Below the pieces are notes generated by a model. That model did no database searches. It was not told where the DNA came from and was given only the letters and a program-made list of their open reading frames with translations. Both the position numbers and the translations under genes were made by a program. A DNA stretch of 36,043 nt from an uncultured Boseongicola sp. (GTDB taxonomy: Bacteria > Pseudomonadota > Alphaproteobacteria > Rhodobacterales > Rhodobacteraceae): assembly GCA_938016355.1 (NCBI GenBank), contig CALLWO010000148.1, positions 1 through 36,043 of the forward strand, written 5' to 3'. Below, in pieces: positions 1 through 6,627 of this stretch. Position 1 is the first letter of the stretch; each line of letters opens with the position of its first letter.

Positions 1-198
1 AAGACAAAAAACGGAGATTGGGGGACGTCGAACCAAAACGCCTGAAGCACAAGAAGTTCGTGAGGTAGATTTCGCCGCATGCGAATTGCAAAGGTCGGTT
101 GTCCAAACACGCAATTAGGTGTGCCTTGAAGGATTGATCCATGAGCGAGACATCATGGAAATGGCCATTTTCGGATCGTCCAATACTGTCGATGACAA
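1..198. other. Left edge, no recognised gene
   Basis: I see no assignable gene here. One forward frame is open from base 2 to a TAG at 116-118. It could be the last 38 codons of a gene that starts left of the window, but the residues match no family I recognise. The rest is AT-rich and appears to be upstream sequence of the toxin-antitoxin pair. Confidence 0.4.
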
Positions 199-252
199 TG
201 TATCATGCCTTGACACATGTATCTCTCTCTGATACACCATCCAAATGATACA
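199..252 (+). promoter_or_regulatory. higBA promoter and operator repeats
   Basis: The element TGTATC(A/T), or its complement TGATACA, occurs four times just before the toxin gene, at 199-205, 218-224, 230-236 and 246-252. The second and third copies face each other across five bases and form a near-palindrome (218-236). A TTGACA -35 hexamer lies at 210-215, with GATACA at 231-236 as a poor -10 candidate. The last copy overlaps the toxin start codon. HigA-type antitoxins repress their own operons, so these repeats are the natural candidate operator. Binding is inferred. Confidence 0.5.
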
Positions 253-526
253 ATCCACACGTGGAAAGATGGCGCAGGCCGTTCTTGACGGTCGTCCGGG
301 CAAAGGATTTCCCACTGCGATCTTCAAAGTGGTGTGCCGGAAATTCACGATGCTTGATGTGGCCGAAACTCTTGATGATCTGCGCATTCCGCCCGCGAAC
401 CGGCTCGAAGCATTGAAAGGAAATCGCGCAGATCAGCATTCGATCCGGATCAACGATCAATGGCGGATTTGCTTCATCTGGACCGACCGTGGACCAGCCA
501 ACGTAGAGATCACCGACTACCATTGA
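245..526 (+). CDS. higB: HigB-type toxin (RelE/ParE superfamily)
   Basis: This 93-residue protein has the HigB layout: an N-terminal MIQS, a central segment ending in RLEALKGNR, then a core with WRICFIW and a C-terminal ITDYH. These correspond to the family's conserved LKG, WRI-F and DYH elements. HigB proteins are ribosome-dependent mRNA endonucleases that stop translation when the antitoxin is lost. The length is normal for the family and there is no sign of damage. The antitoxin gene follows 27 bp downstream, in the toxin-first order typical of higBA. The ATG start is supported by the family's conserved N-terminus, although it overlaps an operator-like repeat. Confidence 0.88.
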   Translation: MIQSTRGKMAQAVLDGRPGKGFPTAIFKVVCRKFTMLDVAETLDDLRIPPANRLEALKGNRADQHSIRINDQWRICFIWTDRGPANVEITDYH

Positions 527-553
527 CGGTAGAGATTGGAGAATGAAACCTAA

Positions 554-835
554 ATGTCGCTCATGAAGAACCCCGCCCATCCCGGCGAAATCCTGAAATA
601 CGAGTTTCTCGAACCGCTTAATCTGTCCGAAGGCAAGCTTGCACGACACTTGAATGTGCCGCGCACTCGGATTGAAAGATTAACAAAGGAAACGACGTCG
701 ATGACCGCCGACACGGCGTTCCGGCTCGCGCGCTTTTTTGGCACCACGCCGCAGTTCTGGCTGAACATGCAGGTCAATTTCGACGTCGCACACACCAAAG
801 TCGACCTCGCCAATATTGAACCGCTTCCGGCCTGA
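554..835 (+). CDS. higA: HigA-type antitoxin, XRE-family DNA-binding protein
   Basis: A 93-residue protein with the HigA signature PAHPGEIL near the N-terminus, followed by a helix-turn-helix at about residues 25-47 (SEGKLARHLNVPRTRIERL) and the conserved TPQFWLNMQ motif near residue 70. It is expected to bind and neutralise HigB and to repress the operon through the TGTATCA repeats upstream. A GGAGA ribosome-binding site lies about 11 bases before the ATG. A second ATG three codons later (563) is also possible. The gene ends three bases before the stop of the convergent BrnA-like gene. Confidence 0.9.
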   Translation: MSLMKNPAHPGEILKYEFLEPLNLSEGKLARHLNVPRTRIERLTKETTSMTADTAFRLARFFGTTPQFWLNMQVNFDVAHTKVDLANIEPLPA

Positions 836-838
836 CTA

Positions 839-1315
839 TCACTCCCCCTCCAACATCCCCAGCCGCTTCAGCGTATCAAAGACCCCCTGCGCATAGGCCC
901 AGTGTTCGTGCAGCGCTTCGCGGCGACGCTTCTCGGGCGGCACTGAACAGGTATCGCTTTCGGCCTGCGCCTGACGGATGGCGTCCATCATGCTCATCTC
1001 AAAGGCTTCCTTGTTGGCGATTTTCATCTGCATCCAGGTTTCCAGAATGCGGTTGATCCGCGCCTGATAGCCGTGCCCCATGGATTTGAACATCCGCAGG
1101 ACCGAACGGCTGAGGTAGAGCGTCACCTTGTCCTTCGGCTCGGCCACATCAAGGTCCATCTCAAGCGTCAGCCACGCCTCGGGCACGTTGCGGCGGGCAA
1201 GGTCAAGAAACGACGTGTCGTCGATATGGGCGGCGTGGCTCAACAGCTCCAGCAGCCGGGCTTCGGCCAGCCGTTTGGATTTCGCGCCTTTGGTCGGGGT
1301 CCAGGGTTTTTCCAT
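839..1315 (-). CDS. BrnA-antitoxin-like protein (DUF4415 type)
   Basis: A 158-residue protein. Residues 62-98 contain the BrnA/DUF4415 signature: KVTLYLSRSVLRMF, then GHGYQARINRIL and a following helix, which is a ribbon-helix-helix DNA-binding fold. Known BrnA proteins pair with the ribonuclease toxin BrnT, and brnT normally lies directly upstream. No such gene exists here: upstream is a short intergenic region and then a forward-strand FucU gene. The protein is also longer than classic BrnA, with extra N-terminal (1-60) and C-terminal (100-158) segments. It may therefore be a stand-alone regulator, not an antitoxin. The family call is good and the role is open. Confidence 0.7.
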   Translation of the reverse strand: MEKPWTPTKGAKSKRLAEARLLELLSHAAHIDDTSFLDLARRNVPEAWLTLEMDLDVAEPKDKVTLYLSRSVLRMFKSMGHGYQARINRILETWMQMKIANKEAFEMSMMDAIRQAQAESDTCSVPPEKRRREALHEHWAYAQGVFDTLKRLGMLEGE

Positions 1316-1369
1316 GTCGGGCAGTGTCGCCGCCCTCGGTTAAGGCCGCGCAAACTCACCGTGCGCAGG

Positions 1370-1424
1370 CACCGACGTGATACCGACGTCATACCGACGC
1401 AAAACCGATCTTGCCACCGACGTC
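1370..1424 (+). repeat. Imperfect 11-bp tandem repeat (ACCGACGT core)
   Basis: Successive 11-base units begin at 1370, 1381, 1392 and 1403, and a slightly shifted fifth copy covers 1414-1424. The shared core is ACCGACGT. The first three units match closely, the fourth is degenerate and the fifth regains the core. The array ends about 21 bases before the FucU start codon. A period near one helical turn would put each core on the same DNA face, as in multi-site operators. Confidence 0.6.
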
Positions 1425-1445
1425 GCTTGCGCCCTATCTTTCGCC

Positions 1446-1877
1446 ATGCTCAGAAACATTCCCCCCCTGCTGTCGCCCGATCTTTTGTACATCCTCGCCT
1501 CCATGGGACATGGCGATGATATCGTGATCGCTGATGCCAATTTCCCCGCCGAGGCCAAGGGCGTGCGCGTTGTTCGCGCTGATGGGCTTTCGGCCAGCGA
1601 CATCCTGAAGGCGGTGCTGACGCTGATGCCGCTCGACACCTTTGTCGATGACCCTGCCCGCTCCATGCAGGTTGTGGACAAGCCCGACGAAATCCCGCCC
1701 GCTGTTGCGGATTTCCAAAGCATTATCAACGCTGTGGCCGACGCGCCCGCGCAAATCCAGCCGGTCGAACGCTTCGCTTTTTATGAAGAGGCGGAGGAGG
1801 CTTTTGCCGTGGTTCAGACCGGGGAAACCCGGCTTTACGGCAATCTCATCCTCAAGAAGGGCGTGATCGGGCTCTGA
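1446..1877 (+). CDS. RbsD/FucU-family sugar mutarotase
   Basis: A 143-residue protein that starts with the family's hallmark MGHGDDIVIADANFP (residues 20-34), including His22 and Asp30 of the sugar pocket. RbsD/FucU proteins interconvert the anomers of ribose or fucose, and this sequence is closer to FucU. The chosen ATG fits the family N-terminus; the frame is open further upstream but the extra residues are not family-like. No sugar transporter or kinase adjoins it, so the substrate is not shown by context. The next gene starts immediately after its stop codon, which suggests coupled expression. Confidence 0.85.
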   Translation: MLRNIPPLLSPDLLYILASMGHGDDIVIADANFPAEAKGVRVVRADGLSASDILKAVLTLMPLDTFVDDPARSMQVVDKPDEIPPAVADFQSIINAVADAPAQIQPVERFAFYEEAEEAFAVVQTGETRLYGNLILKKGVIGL

Positions 1878-2159
1878 ATGTCCGGCTTCTGGACACGCAA
1901 ACGGCAATCCATCGCGATCATGTGCGCGGGGCTTGGTGGCATGTTTGCCTCCGGCTTGTGGTTCGATCTTTTTGAAACCCGCATTGATTTCGCCGCAAGC
2001 CCCGGATTTTACGCGTTTTATGGCTCCATCTGGCTTGCGGTCTTCGGCGTCTTTTTCCGCTTCGCCCCGGCCCGTCTGGCCTTTGTTTTCACGGTTTTGA
2101 TCGCCGGAATTTTCCTTGCAATCTTCGTCGCGGGCAAGTGGTCTCGCGGCGAATTATAA
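1878..2159 (+). CDS. Small membrane protein of unknown function
   Basis: A 93-residue hydrophobic protein with about three membrane segments (roughly residues 10-28, 42-60 and 66-86) and a short charged tail. Its ATG directly abuts the stop of the FucU-type gene, so the two are probably co-transcribed. I do not recognise the family. Translation coupling and the absence of internal stops support a real gene. Confidence 0.65.
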   Translation: MSGFWTRKRQSIAIMCAGLGGMFASGLWFDLFETRIDFAASPGFYAFYGSIWLAVFGVFFRFAPARLAFVFTVLIAGIFLAIFVAGKWSRGEL

Positions 2160-2324
2160 GCATCCCACACCGGTGACCCATTCGGCACTTAATCGCTTGG
2201 GTTGAGCGATTTTGTTTGCTTTTCTCCCCGAACGCGCCCATATGCCCCCTGCGACGTTATTCTATTTCGACCACTGTCTTCCTTCTACGGCTTGCAGTCC
2301 TTCGATCCAGACCAACCAAGCCAA

Positions 2325-2358
2325 GCCACCACATTCTGTGGGTGGCATCTATTAGGAG
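2325..2358 (+). promoter_or_regulatory. Bulged leader hairpin and ribosome-binding site of cold-shock gene 1
   Basis: In the leader, GCCACC-ACA (2325-2333) pairs with TGT-(G)-GGTGGC (2337-2346). This gives a nine-pair stem with one bulged base on the 3' side and a three-base loop. The AGGAG ribosome-binding site begins seven bases later, at 2354. The second cold-shock gene has the same arrangement with a different sequence, which hints at a maintained RNA structure. Cold-shock mRNA leaders are known to be structured and temperature-responsive; that role is inferred here. Confidence 0.5.
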
Positions 2359-2366
2359 ACAACACG

Positions 2367-2573
2367 ATGGCTAATGGCACCGTGAAATGGTTCAATTCTA
2401 CAAAAGGCTTCGGCTTTATCGCACCTGAAACAGGTGGCAAGGACGTTTTCGTCCACATTTCTGCAGTCGAGCGTTCCGGCCTCACAGGCCTCGCAGACGA
2501 CCAGAAAGTAACTTACGACGTTGAAGCAGGCCGTGACGGCCGCGAGTCGGCAGTTAACCTCGCACTGGCGTAA
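2367..2573 (+). CDS. CspA-family cold-shock protein
   Basis: A 68-residue single cold-shock domain protein with the RNP1 motif KGFGFI (residues 13-18) and RNP2 motif VFVHI (27-31), which stack on single-stranded RNA or DNA. It probably acts as an RNA chaperone in the cytoplasm. The start is set by a strong AGGAG site and by the family's short N-terminus. The leader may be up to about 200 bases, typical of cold-shock genes. It is closely related to the second cold-shock gene at 3407, which suggests an old local duplication, with a DUF2938 gene now between them. Confidence 0.95.
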   Translation: MANGTVKWFNSTKGFGFIAPETGGKDVFVHISAVERSGLTGLADDQKVTYDVEAGRDGRESAVNLALA

Positions 2574-2592
2574 GCTTTGCTTTGAAACGATC

Positions 2593-2616
2593 AGGATGGG
2601 TGTGCGCACCCATCCT
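2593..2616. terminator. Shared hairpin terminator between convergent genes
   Basis: AGGATGGGTG (2593-2602) is perfectly complementary to 2607-2616 across a four-base TGCG loop, giving a ten-pair GC-rich stem. It lies 20 bases after the cold-shock stop and touches the stop codon of the convergent DUF2938 gene, so it could serve both. No run of T follows, so it may work as a barrier or rely on Rho. Confidence 0.6.
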
Positions 2617-3112
2617 ACCCGGCCAACAGGGCCACCCCAAACATCCCCACAGCAAAAATACTATGCGCCACCAGCCCAAGTGCGCGGGTTTTCCATGGCG
2701 ACGGTGTCTTTGACGCCGCCCATCCCAGCCCCATGCCCGGTTGCAGCAAGAACCATCCAGCCGCGATCGTCACAAGGCTGAATATCCAGATCGGCAGAAA
2801 CGTGGGCGCGGCAAGCCATCCCGTCCCGACAAGCGCAACAAAGATCACGCCATAGGCAATCCCCACACCGTAATGCAGCGCCCAACCCAAAAGCCGCTCT
2901 TGGGGCACAGGGGTCGCTTCTCCTATGGCGTCGTGAAAGATGCGGCCTTTGAAAACATGGCCCAACCAACGCCCCGGCATCGCCCAGTTTGGAAGCGGCA
3001 TGCCAGCCACACGATTAAGTACCACGGCCCAGACGTCCATCAACACGGTTCCGCCAATGCCCATAACCGCTCCTAGTGTCATCGCCCCAAACATGTGACC
3101 GCTCCCCTTCAA
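2615..3112 (-). CDS. DUF2938 family membrane protein
   Basis: A 165-residue protein with about four membrane segments. It has DUF2938 features: an N-terminal GIGGTVLMDVWA segment, a hydrophilic stretch with PGRWLGH, and a histidine-containing GWALHYGVGIAYG segment, ending with a hydrophobic helix after WKTRALGLVAHS. The function of the family is unknown; it is an inner-membrane protein. Two starts are possible, residue 1 or Met7. The gene runs toward the first cold-shock gene, shares a hairpin with it, and is divergent from the second. Confidence 0.75.
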   Translation of the reverse strand: MKGSGHMFGAMTLGAVMGIGGTVLMDVWAVVLNRVAGMPLPNWAMPGRWLGHVFKGRIFHDAIGEATPVPQERLLGWALHYGVGIAYGVIFVALVGTGWLAAPTFLPIWIFSLVTIAAGWFLLQPGMGLGWAASKTPSPWKTRALGLVAHSIFAVGMFGVALLAG

Positions 3113-3363
3113 TTGTCGTCAAAGGGATGGCGTTCCTTGCGCTCCTGCGCAATGGAGAATGCGTGGCTTTCTTCATATTCATGGCAAAAACCCGATGTAT
3201 TCCATTCCAAAAAGGCCGCGCAAAAGTATGCCTAAGAGGATGCTCCTTTCATTGGCCCGCCTTGATTTTTCACCCTAATTCCGCTACCTTTACCCTGCTA
3301 AATCTTCTACTCGACCTGCCTCCGATACCGGCCGTCAGCTTCGAAATAGACGACACGGCCATG

Positions 3364-3397
3364 CCGCCGCACTTCCGCGGGCGGTCACGATCAGGAG
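3364..3397 (+). promoter_or_regulatory. Bulged leader hairpin and ribosome-binding site of cold-shock gene 2
   Basis: CCGCCGC (3364-3370) pairs with GC-(G)-GGCGG (3377-3384) around an ACTTCC loop, with one bulged base on the 3' side. The AGGAG ribosome-binding site starts eight bases later, at 3393. Position and shape match the hairpin before the first cold-shock gene while the sequence differs. Both leaders also carry CTTCTAC further upstream (2282-2288 and 3304-3310). Confidence 0.5.
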
Positions 3398-3406
3398 ACA
3401 CACGAC

Positions 3407-3613
3407 ATGCCAACTGGCACCGTGAAATGGTTTAATACAACCAAAGGTTTCGGCTTCATTGCACCGGATGAAGGCGGAAAAGACGTTTTTGTGCACATCA
3501 GCGCGGTAGAGCGCTCGGGCCTTACTGGCCTCGCTGACAACCAGAAGGTCAGCTATGAGATGCAGGCGGGACGCGACGGGCGCGAAAGCGCGGGCGATCT
3601 TCAGCTTCTCTGA
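3407..3613 (+). CDS. CspA-family cold-shock protein
   Basis: A 68-residue cold-shock domain protein with RNP1 KGFGFI (residues 13-18) and RNP2 VFVHI (27-31). It is nearly identical to the protein at 2367 in its first 50 residues and diverges toward the C-terminus. Role as for that protein: binding and melting RNA. An AGGAG site ten bases before the ATG fixes the start. The upstream region (3113-3406) is shared with the divergent DUF2938 gene and must hold both promoters, though I see no convincing hexamers. GC-rich inverted repeats follow the stop. Confidence 0.95.
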   Translation: MPTGTVKWFNTTKGFGFIAPDEGGKDVFVHISAVERSGLTGLADNQKVSYEMQAGRDGRESAGDLQLL

Positions 3614-3632
3614 TTCCAAGTGATGTCTTAGC

Positions 3633-3694
3633 CCCGGGCGGCGCGTTTGCCCGGGCAATAACCTGGATCTGCCAATGGGCCTGCTTCGGCCCAT
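3633..3694 (+). terminator. Two hairpins after cold-shock gene 2
   Basis: The first stem pairs CCCGGGC (3633-3639) with GCCCGGG (3649-3655). The second pairs ATGGGCC (3675-3681) with GGCCCAT (3688-3694) around TGCTTC. They lie 20 and 62 bases after the stop codon. Neither has a clear T run, so termination is plausible rather than certain. Confidence 0.45.
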
Positions 3695-3797
3695 ATTGAA
3701 TGACTTTACCCTCATTGACGACGTTGACGCCGCAGTCTCGCGCTTTCTTGCCGGGCTGATCCCGCGCTTATGAAATTCTGAAATTGAATACGGCCCG

Positions 3798-3835
3798 CGT
3801 GATGCACATCACAGAGCGTCATCGAATTTGACGCT
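3798..3835 (+). promoter_or_regulatory. CRP-type palindrome and adjacent inverted repeat
   Basis: CGTGA-TGCACA-TCACA (3798-3813) matches nine of ten bases of the TGTGA-N6-TCACA site used by CRP/FNR-superfamily regulators. Directly after it, AGCGTCA (3815-3821) and TGACGCT (3829-3835) form a perfect seven-base inverted repeat. Both lie upstream of the membrane protein starting at 3872. The regulator that would bind is unknown. Confidence 0.4.
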
Positions 3836-3871
3836 AGGTAATGCATAGGCAACGACATCAGGAGCCAAGAC

Positions 3872-4162
3872 ATGATCGATCTCACATCACCGGAGGTTCA
3901 GCTGTTGTTCAAATTGGTCGGCGTTGCGGGCTTCGCGCTTTATGTTTTGAACTACGCCATGCTCACGTTTGGCGTGCTCTCGACCAGCGCGACGCCCTAT
4001 TTCGTGGTGAATTTCTTTGCCGCCGCGATGGTCTTGCTCAGCTTGATGATCAACTTCAACCTTGCCTCGGCATTGATCCAGGTGTTCTGGATTTTCATGA
4101 GCACGATCGGCATTTTCACACGGTTCAAACCTGATCGCCAATCCGCGATTGGGGCTACCTAA
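3872..4162 (+). CDS. CBU_0592-like small membrane protein
   Basis: A 96-residue protein with three hydrophobic segments. It carries motifs of the CBU_0592-like domain: VLNYAMLTFG followed by a polar turn, then YFVVNFFAA and a final MINFNLASALIQVFWIFMS helix. This small membrane domain has no established function. A CAGGAG ribosome-binding site about seven bases before the ATG supports the start. It stands alone, with CRP-like and inverted-repeat sequences in its upstream region. Confidence 0.7.
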   Translation: MIDLTSPEVQLLFKLVGVAGFALYVLNYAMLTFGVLSTSATPYFVVNFFAAAMVLLSLMINFNLASALIQVFWIFMSTIGIFTRFKPDRQSAIGAT

Positions 4163-4271
4163 GCTAACGCTCTCGCAGTTTCACTAAGGATCACAAAGCG
4201 TTGCGCCGCGCGTAACATCGCTGGATCAAGGCCAATATCGCCCCACCTGATTAGGATAGGAGGACCGCGAT

Positions 4272-4361
4272 ATGCCCGAGACATCGAAACAAACGTCATC
4301 GACAGGGAACGCGAATGCACCGGTGCAGACTTATCGGTTTGATGACTGGGCAATGATCTAA
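4272..4361 (+). CDS. Possible 29-residue small protein
   Basis: A short ORF, ATG at 4272 and TAA at 4359-4361, preceded by an excellent AGGAGGA (4258-4264) at seven-base spacing. The product has a Ser/Thr/Asn-rich first half and ends with YRFDDWAMI. It is soluble, with no signal peptide or membrane helix. I do not recognise it. The ribosome-binding site is the main evidence; without homologues this remains a candidate. Confidence 0.5.
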   Translation: MPETSKQTSSTGNANAPVQTYRFDDWAMI

Positions 4362-4409
4362 ACTTCGCTTTCATTGCGTCTGCTGATGGAATTGACGACA
4401 AGGTATTTT

Positions 4410-4775
4410 ATGACACGCTCACTTCTGACGGCCTTAATAGCCGCGCTCATTGTGATTGGTTTTGCTTTGCTTGGTGGAACGAAGACGCTCGGTGCGCATC
4501 CGTTCTGGTCGCTCAATGTCGCTTTGATCGGCGCACCCATCGGCGGCCTTCTGGCCCTTGGCCTTTTTGTGATGACGCGCTGGTATTGGGGGCCTTTGGT
4601 GTGCTCGGTTATTCTTGCGGCGGTTGCCTATGGCGTTGCGCATTTTGGAAAGCTTCGATTTGCCGCGTCTTATGCAGAAGACGCATTTGCCGGGCAAATG
4701 TGGTTCTTTGGTTGGATCGCGACCGCGCTTTTTATCACGCTCACACTTGCGTTGGCGCTTCGTCCTCGGGGATAG
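4410..4775 (+). CDS. Membrane protein of unknown function
   Basis: A 121-residue protein with four predicted membrane helices: about 4-23, 35-55, 61-79 and 98-117. The ATG at 4410 is preferred because AAGG lies about eight bases upstream and the first helix begins right after it. Earlier in-frame starts (TTG 4374, ATG 4386) lack a ribosome-binding site. I do not recognise the family. The 3' end overlaps the convergent ImuA-like gene by 35 bases, so both transcripts must cross that region. Confidence 0.65.
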   Translation: MTRSLLTALIAALIVIGFALLGGTKTLGAHPFWSLNVALIGAPIGGLLALGLFVMTRWYWGPLVCSVILAAVAYGVAHFGKLRFAASYAEDAFAGQMWFFGWIATALFITLTLALALRPRG

Positions 4776-5406
4776 AAACCCGATCCAGTTCTGCTTTTGT
4801 AAGCGAAAGACCCGTTTTACCGCCCGAAACAGGCCATCGCTTTTCCGGTGCCGTGCGGGCGCGCACCCGGTCCAGCTGCCAGCGCTCAGCGCGCGCATCA
4901 CCGTGATCAGGTGTCAGCGACCACCGGCTTTCCACACCCGGCGCGCCGCCCTGCCCGGGCGTTAACAACACCCCAATCGGCGGTTTGCCGGTCTTTTCCG
5001 CCCCGGTTTCCGCCGCCAGATGCAACCGACGCACCGCCGTCAAACCCGGCGGGCCCGGCAGGTCGGCAATCACAATCGGCAAAAGCCCTGCACGAAGCGC
5101 TTCTTCCATCGTCCAAAGCAAATCTTCCGCGCGCGTTGGCGCGGCCGTGATCAACCGCGACGGATCAATAAAGCGGTGTAGCCCATCGGGATTTAAACGC
5201 CCCGGCATCCACGCCGCCCGGATCCAAAAGACCGGCCCCGACAAGGCCTTAGCCACGTGCAACGCCATCACGCGACGCGACGCGCCACAAATCTCATGCA
5301 CCCGCGCACGCGCCATCGTCAGCTCCCCCAGAAACGCAAGCGGTGCTTCGCCTTTGTGGCGATGGGAATGGCGGGTCAAAAGATGGGCGGCGGTCGCATG
5401 AGACAT
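4741..5406 (-). CDS. ImuA-like SOS mutagenesis protein
   Basis: A 221-residue protein resembling ImuA, the RecA-like partner of the ImuB/DnaE2 mutagenic polymerases. Matching features are an early ALHVAKALSGPVFWIR strand (about 47-62), DPSRLITAAPTRAEDLLWTMEEALRAG (81-107), TAVRRLHLAAE (123-133) and a late SRWSL / RWQLDRVRAR core. ImuA helps translesion synthesis and DNA-damage-induced mutagenesis. A LexA box lies 17 bases before the start codon, which supports SOS control. ImuB and DnaE2 usually sit directly downstream of imuA, but here the gene stands alone and is convergent with a membrane protein. It could also be another ImuA-type RecA paralogue. Confidence 0.65.
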   Translation of the reverse strand: MSHATAAHLLTRHSHRHKGEAPLAFLGELTMARARVHEICGASRRVMALHVAKALSGPVFWIRAAWMPGRLNPDGLHRFIDPSRLITAAPTRAEDLLWTMEEALRAGLLPIVIADLPGPPGLTAVRRLHLAAETGAEKTGKPPIGVLLTPGQGGAPGVESRWSLTPDHGDARAERWQLDRVRARTAPEKRWPVSGGKTGLSLTKAELDRVSIPEDEAPTQV

Positions 5407-5422
5407 CCCGGCAATCTATCAT

Positions 5423-5437
5423 GTTCTTATTTTGTTC
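5423..5437. promoter_or_regulatory. LexA box (GTTC-N7-GTTC)
   Basis: GTTC-TTATTTT-GTTC is an exact match to the direct-repeat LexA site of Alphaproteobacteria. It is centred about 24 bases before the ImuA-like start codon and about 85 bases before the aldo/keto reductase, so it most likely represses the ImuA-like gene until DNA damage. I infer the direction from the closer gene and its function. Confidence 0.75.
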
Positions 5438-5514
5438 TCAATATCTCACATCGCCTTGCCAATCCTGAAATTGCGGCTATCCCTTAGCTCAAGCCCAACA
5501 GGAGATCACCCCTC

Positions 5515-6561
5515 ATGGAACGCACAACACTCGGCCGAACCGGCATCGAGGTCAGCAAATATTGCCTCGGCACAATGACCTTTGGCACGCAAACCCCCGA
5601 AGCCGACGCCCATGCGCAAATCGACCGCAGCCTAGAGGCCGGCATCGATTTTCTCGACACCGCCGAGATGTACCCGGTGAACCCGGTACTGGCAGAAACC
5701 GTCGGGCGCACCGAAGAGATCATAGGCAACTGGAACGCAAAATCCGGCAAGCGCGACAAGATCGTCATCGCCACAAAACACAGTGGCGAAAACGAACGTT
5801 TCGTGCGCCCGGGACAAGACATCTCGGCAGCCACCGTGCGCGGCACTCTCGAAGGCTCCCTCAAACGGCTCCAGACCGACTACGTCGACCTTTATCAGTT
5901 TCACTGGCCGAACCGTGGATCGTTCATGTTTCGCCAAAACTGGACATTCGACCCGCGCAAGCAACCGAGCCAGACCGAAATCCTCGACAATATGGCCGAA
6001 GTTATGGAGGTTCTGAAAGACCTCGTGCGCGAAGGCAAAATGCGCGCCTTTGGCCTGTCAAACGACAGTGCGTGGGGCACGATGAACTGGCTCAATGCGG
6101 CGGCGAAAGTCGACGGGCCGCGCGTGGCGACGATGCAAAACGAATACTCGCTTCTTTGCCGCCTTTACGACACCGATATGGCTGAGCTTTCACACCATGA
6201 AGACGTGACACTTCTGGCCTTTTCGCCGCTGGCTTGCGGGTATCTCACCGGCAAATATCGCAACGGCAAATTGCCTGATGGATCGCGAAAATCAATCGGC
6301 GCTGAAATGGGAGGCCGGGCTTCCGAGCGCGTTGACGAGGCCGTCGAACTCTACGCGAGGATTGCCGAAAAATACGGCATCGACTTCACCCACATGGCTT
6401 TGCAATGGACGCTGGCCCGCCCTTTCCCGACAATTCCGATTTTCGGGGCCACAACATCGGAGCAACTTGAGCATATTCTCAAAGGCGTGGACGTCACCTT
6501 GCCCGATGAGCTCTTGGATGATGTTTCCAAAGCACACCGAAGCTTCCCAATGCCCTACTAA
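5515..6561 (+). CDS. Aldo/keto reductase, Tas-like
   Basis: A 348-residue NADP(H)-dependent oxidoreductase with a TIM-barrel fold. The catalytic tetrad is visible: Asp48 and Tyr53 in LDTAEMYPVNP, Lys88 in ATKHS and His130 in YQFHWPNRG. The DTAEMYP segment and the extended loop after the catalytic His match E. coli Tas. The C-terminal IPIFGATTSEQL segment is the usual cofactor region. GGAG about 11 bases before the ATG fixes the start. The physiological substrate is unknown; Tas was noted for suppressing a tyrosine requirement in E. coli. No operon partner is evident, and the next gene is 66 bp away with its own ribosome-binding site. Confidence 0.92.
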   Translation: MERTTLGRTGIEVSKYCLGTMTFGTQTPEADAHAQIDRSLEAGIDFLDTAEMYPVNPVLAETVGRTEEIIGNWNAKSGKRDKIVIATKHSGENERFVRPGQDISAATVRGTLEGSLKRLQTDYVDLYQFHWPNRGSFMFRQNWTFDPRKQPSQTEILDNMAEVMEVLKDLVREGKMRAFGLSNDSAWGTMNWLNAAAKVDGPRVATMQNEYSLLCRLYDTDMAELSHHEDVTLLAFSPLACGYLTGKYRNGKLPDGSRKSIGAEMGGRASERVDEAVELYARIAEKYGIDFTHMALQWTLARPFPTIPIFGATTSEQLEHILKGVDVTLPDELLDDVSKAHRSFPMPY

Positions 6562-6627
6562 GCCGACGCTCTGTTGCCCGTCCAATCGCGCGCGCCTAGG
6601 GTCTCCTTGGAGCCTGGGGAGGAACCA

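Noticed and set aside
2241-2354. 37-codon ORF in the leader of the first cold-shock gene
   Set aside because: It has no ribosome-binding site and overlaps the leader hairpin; more likely chance.
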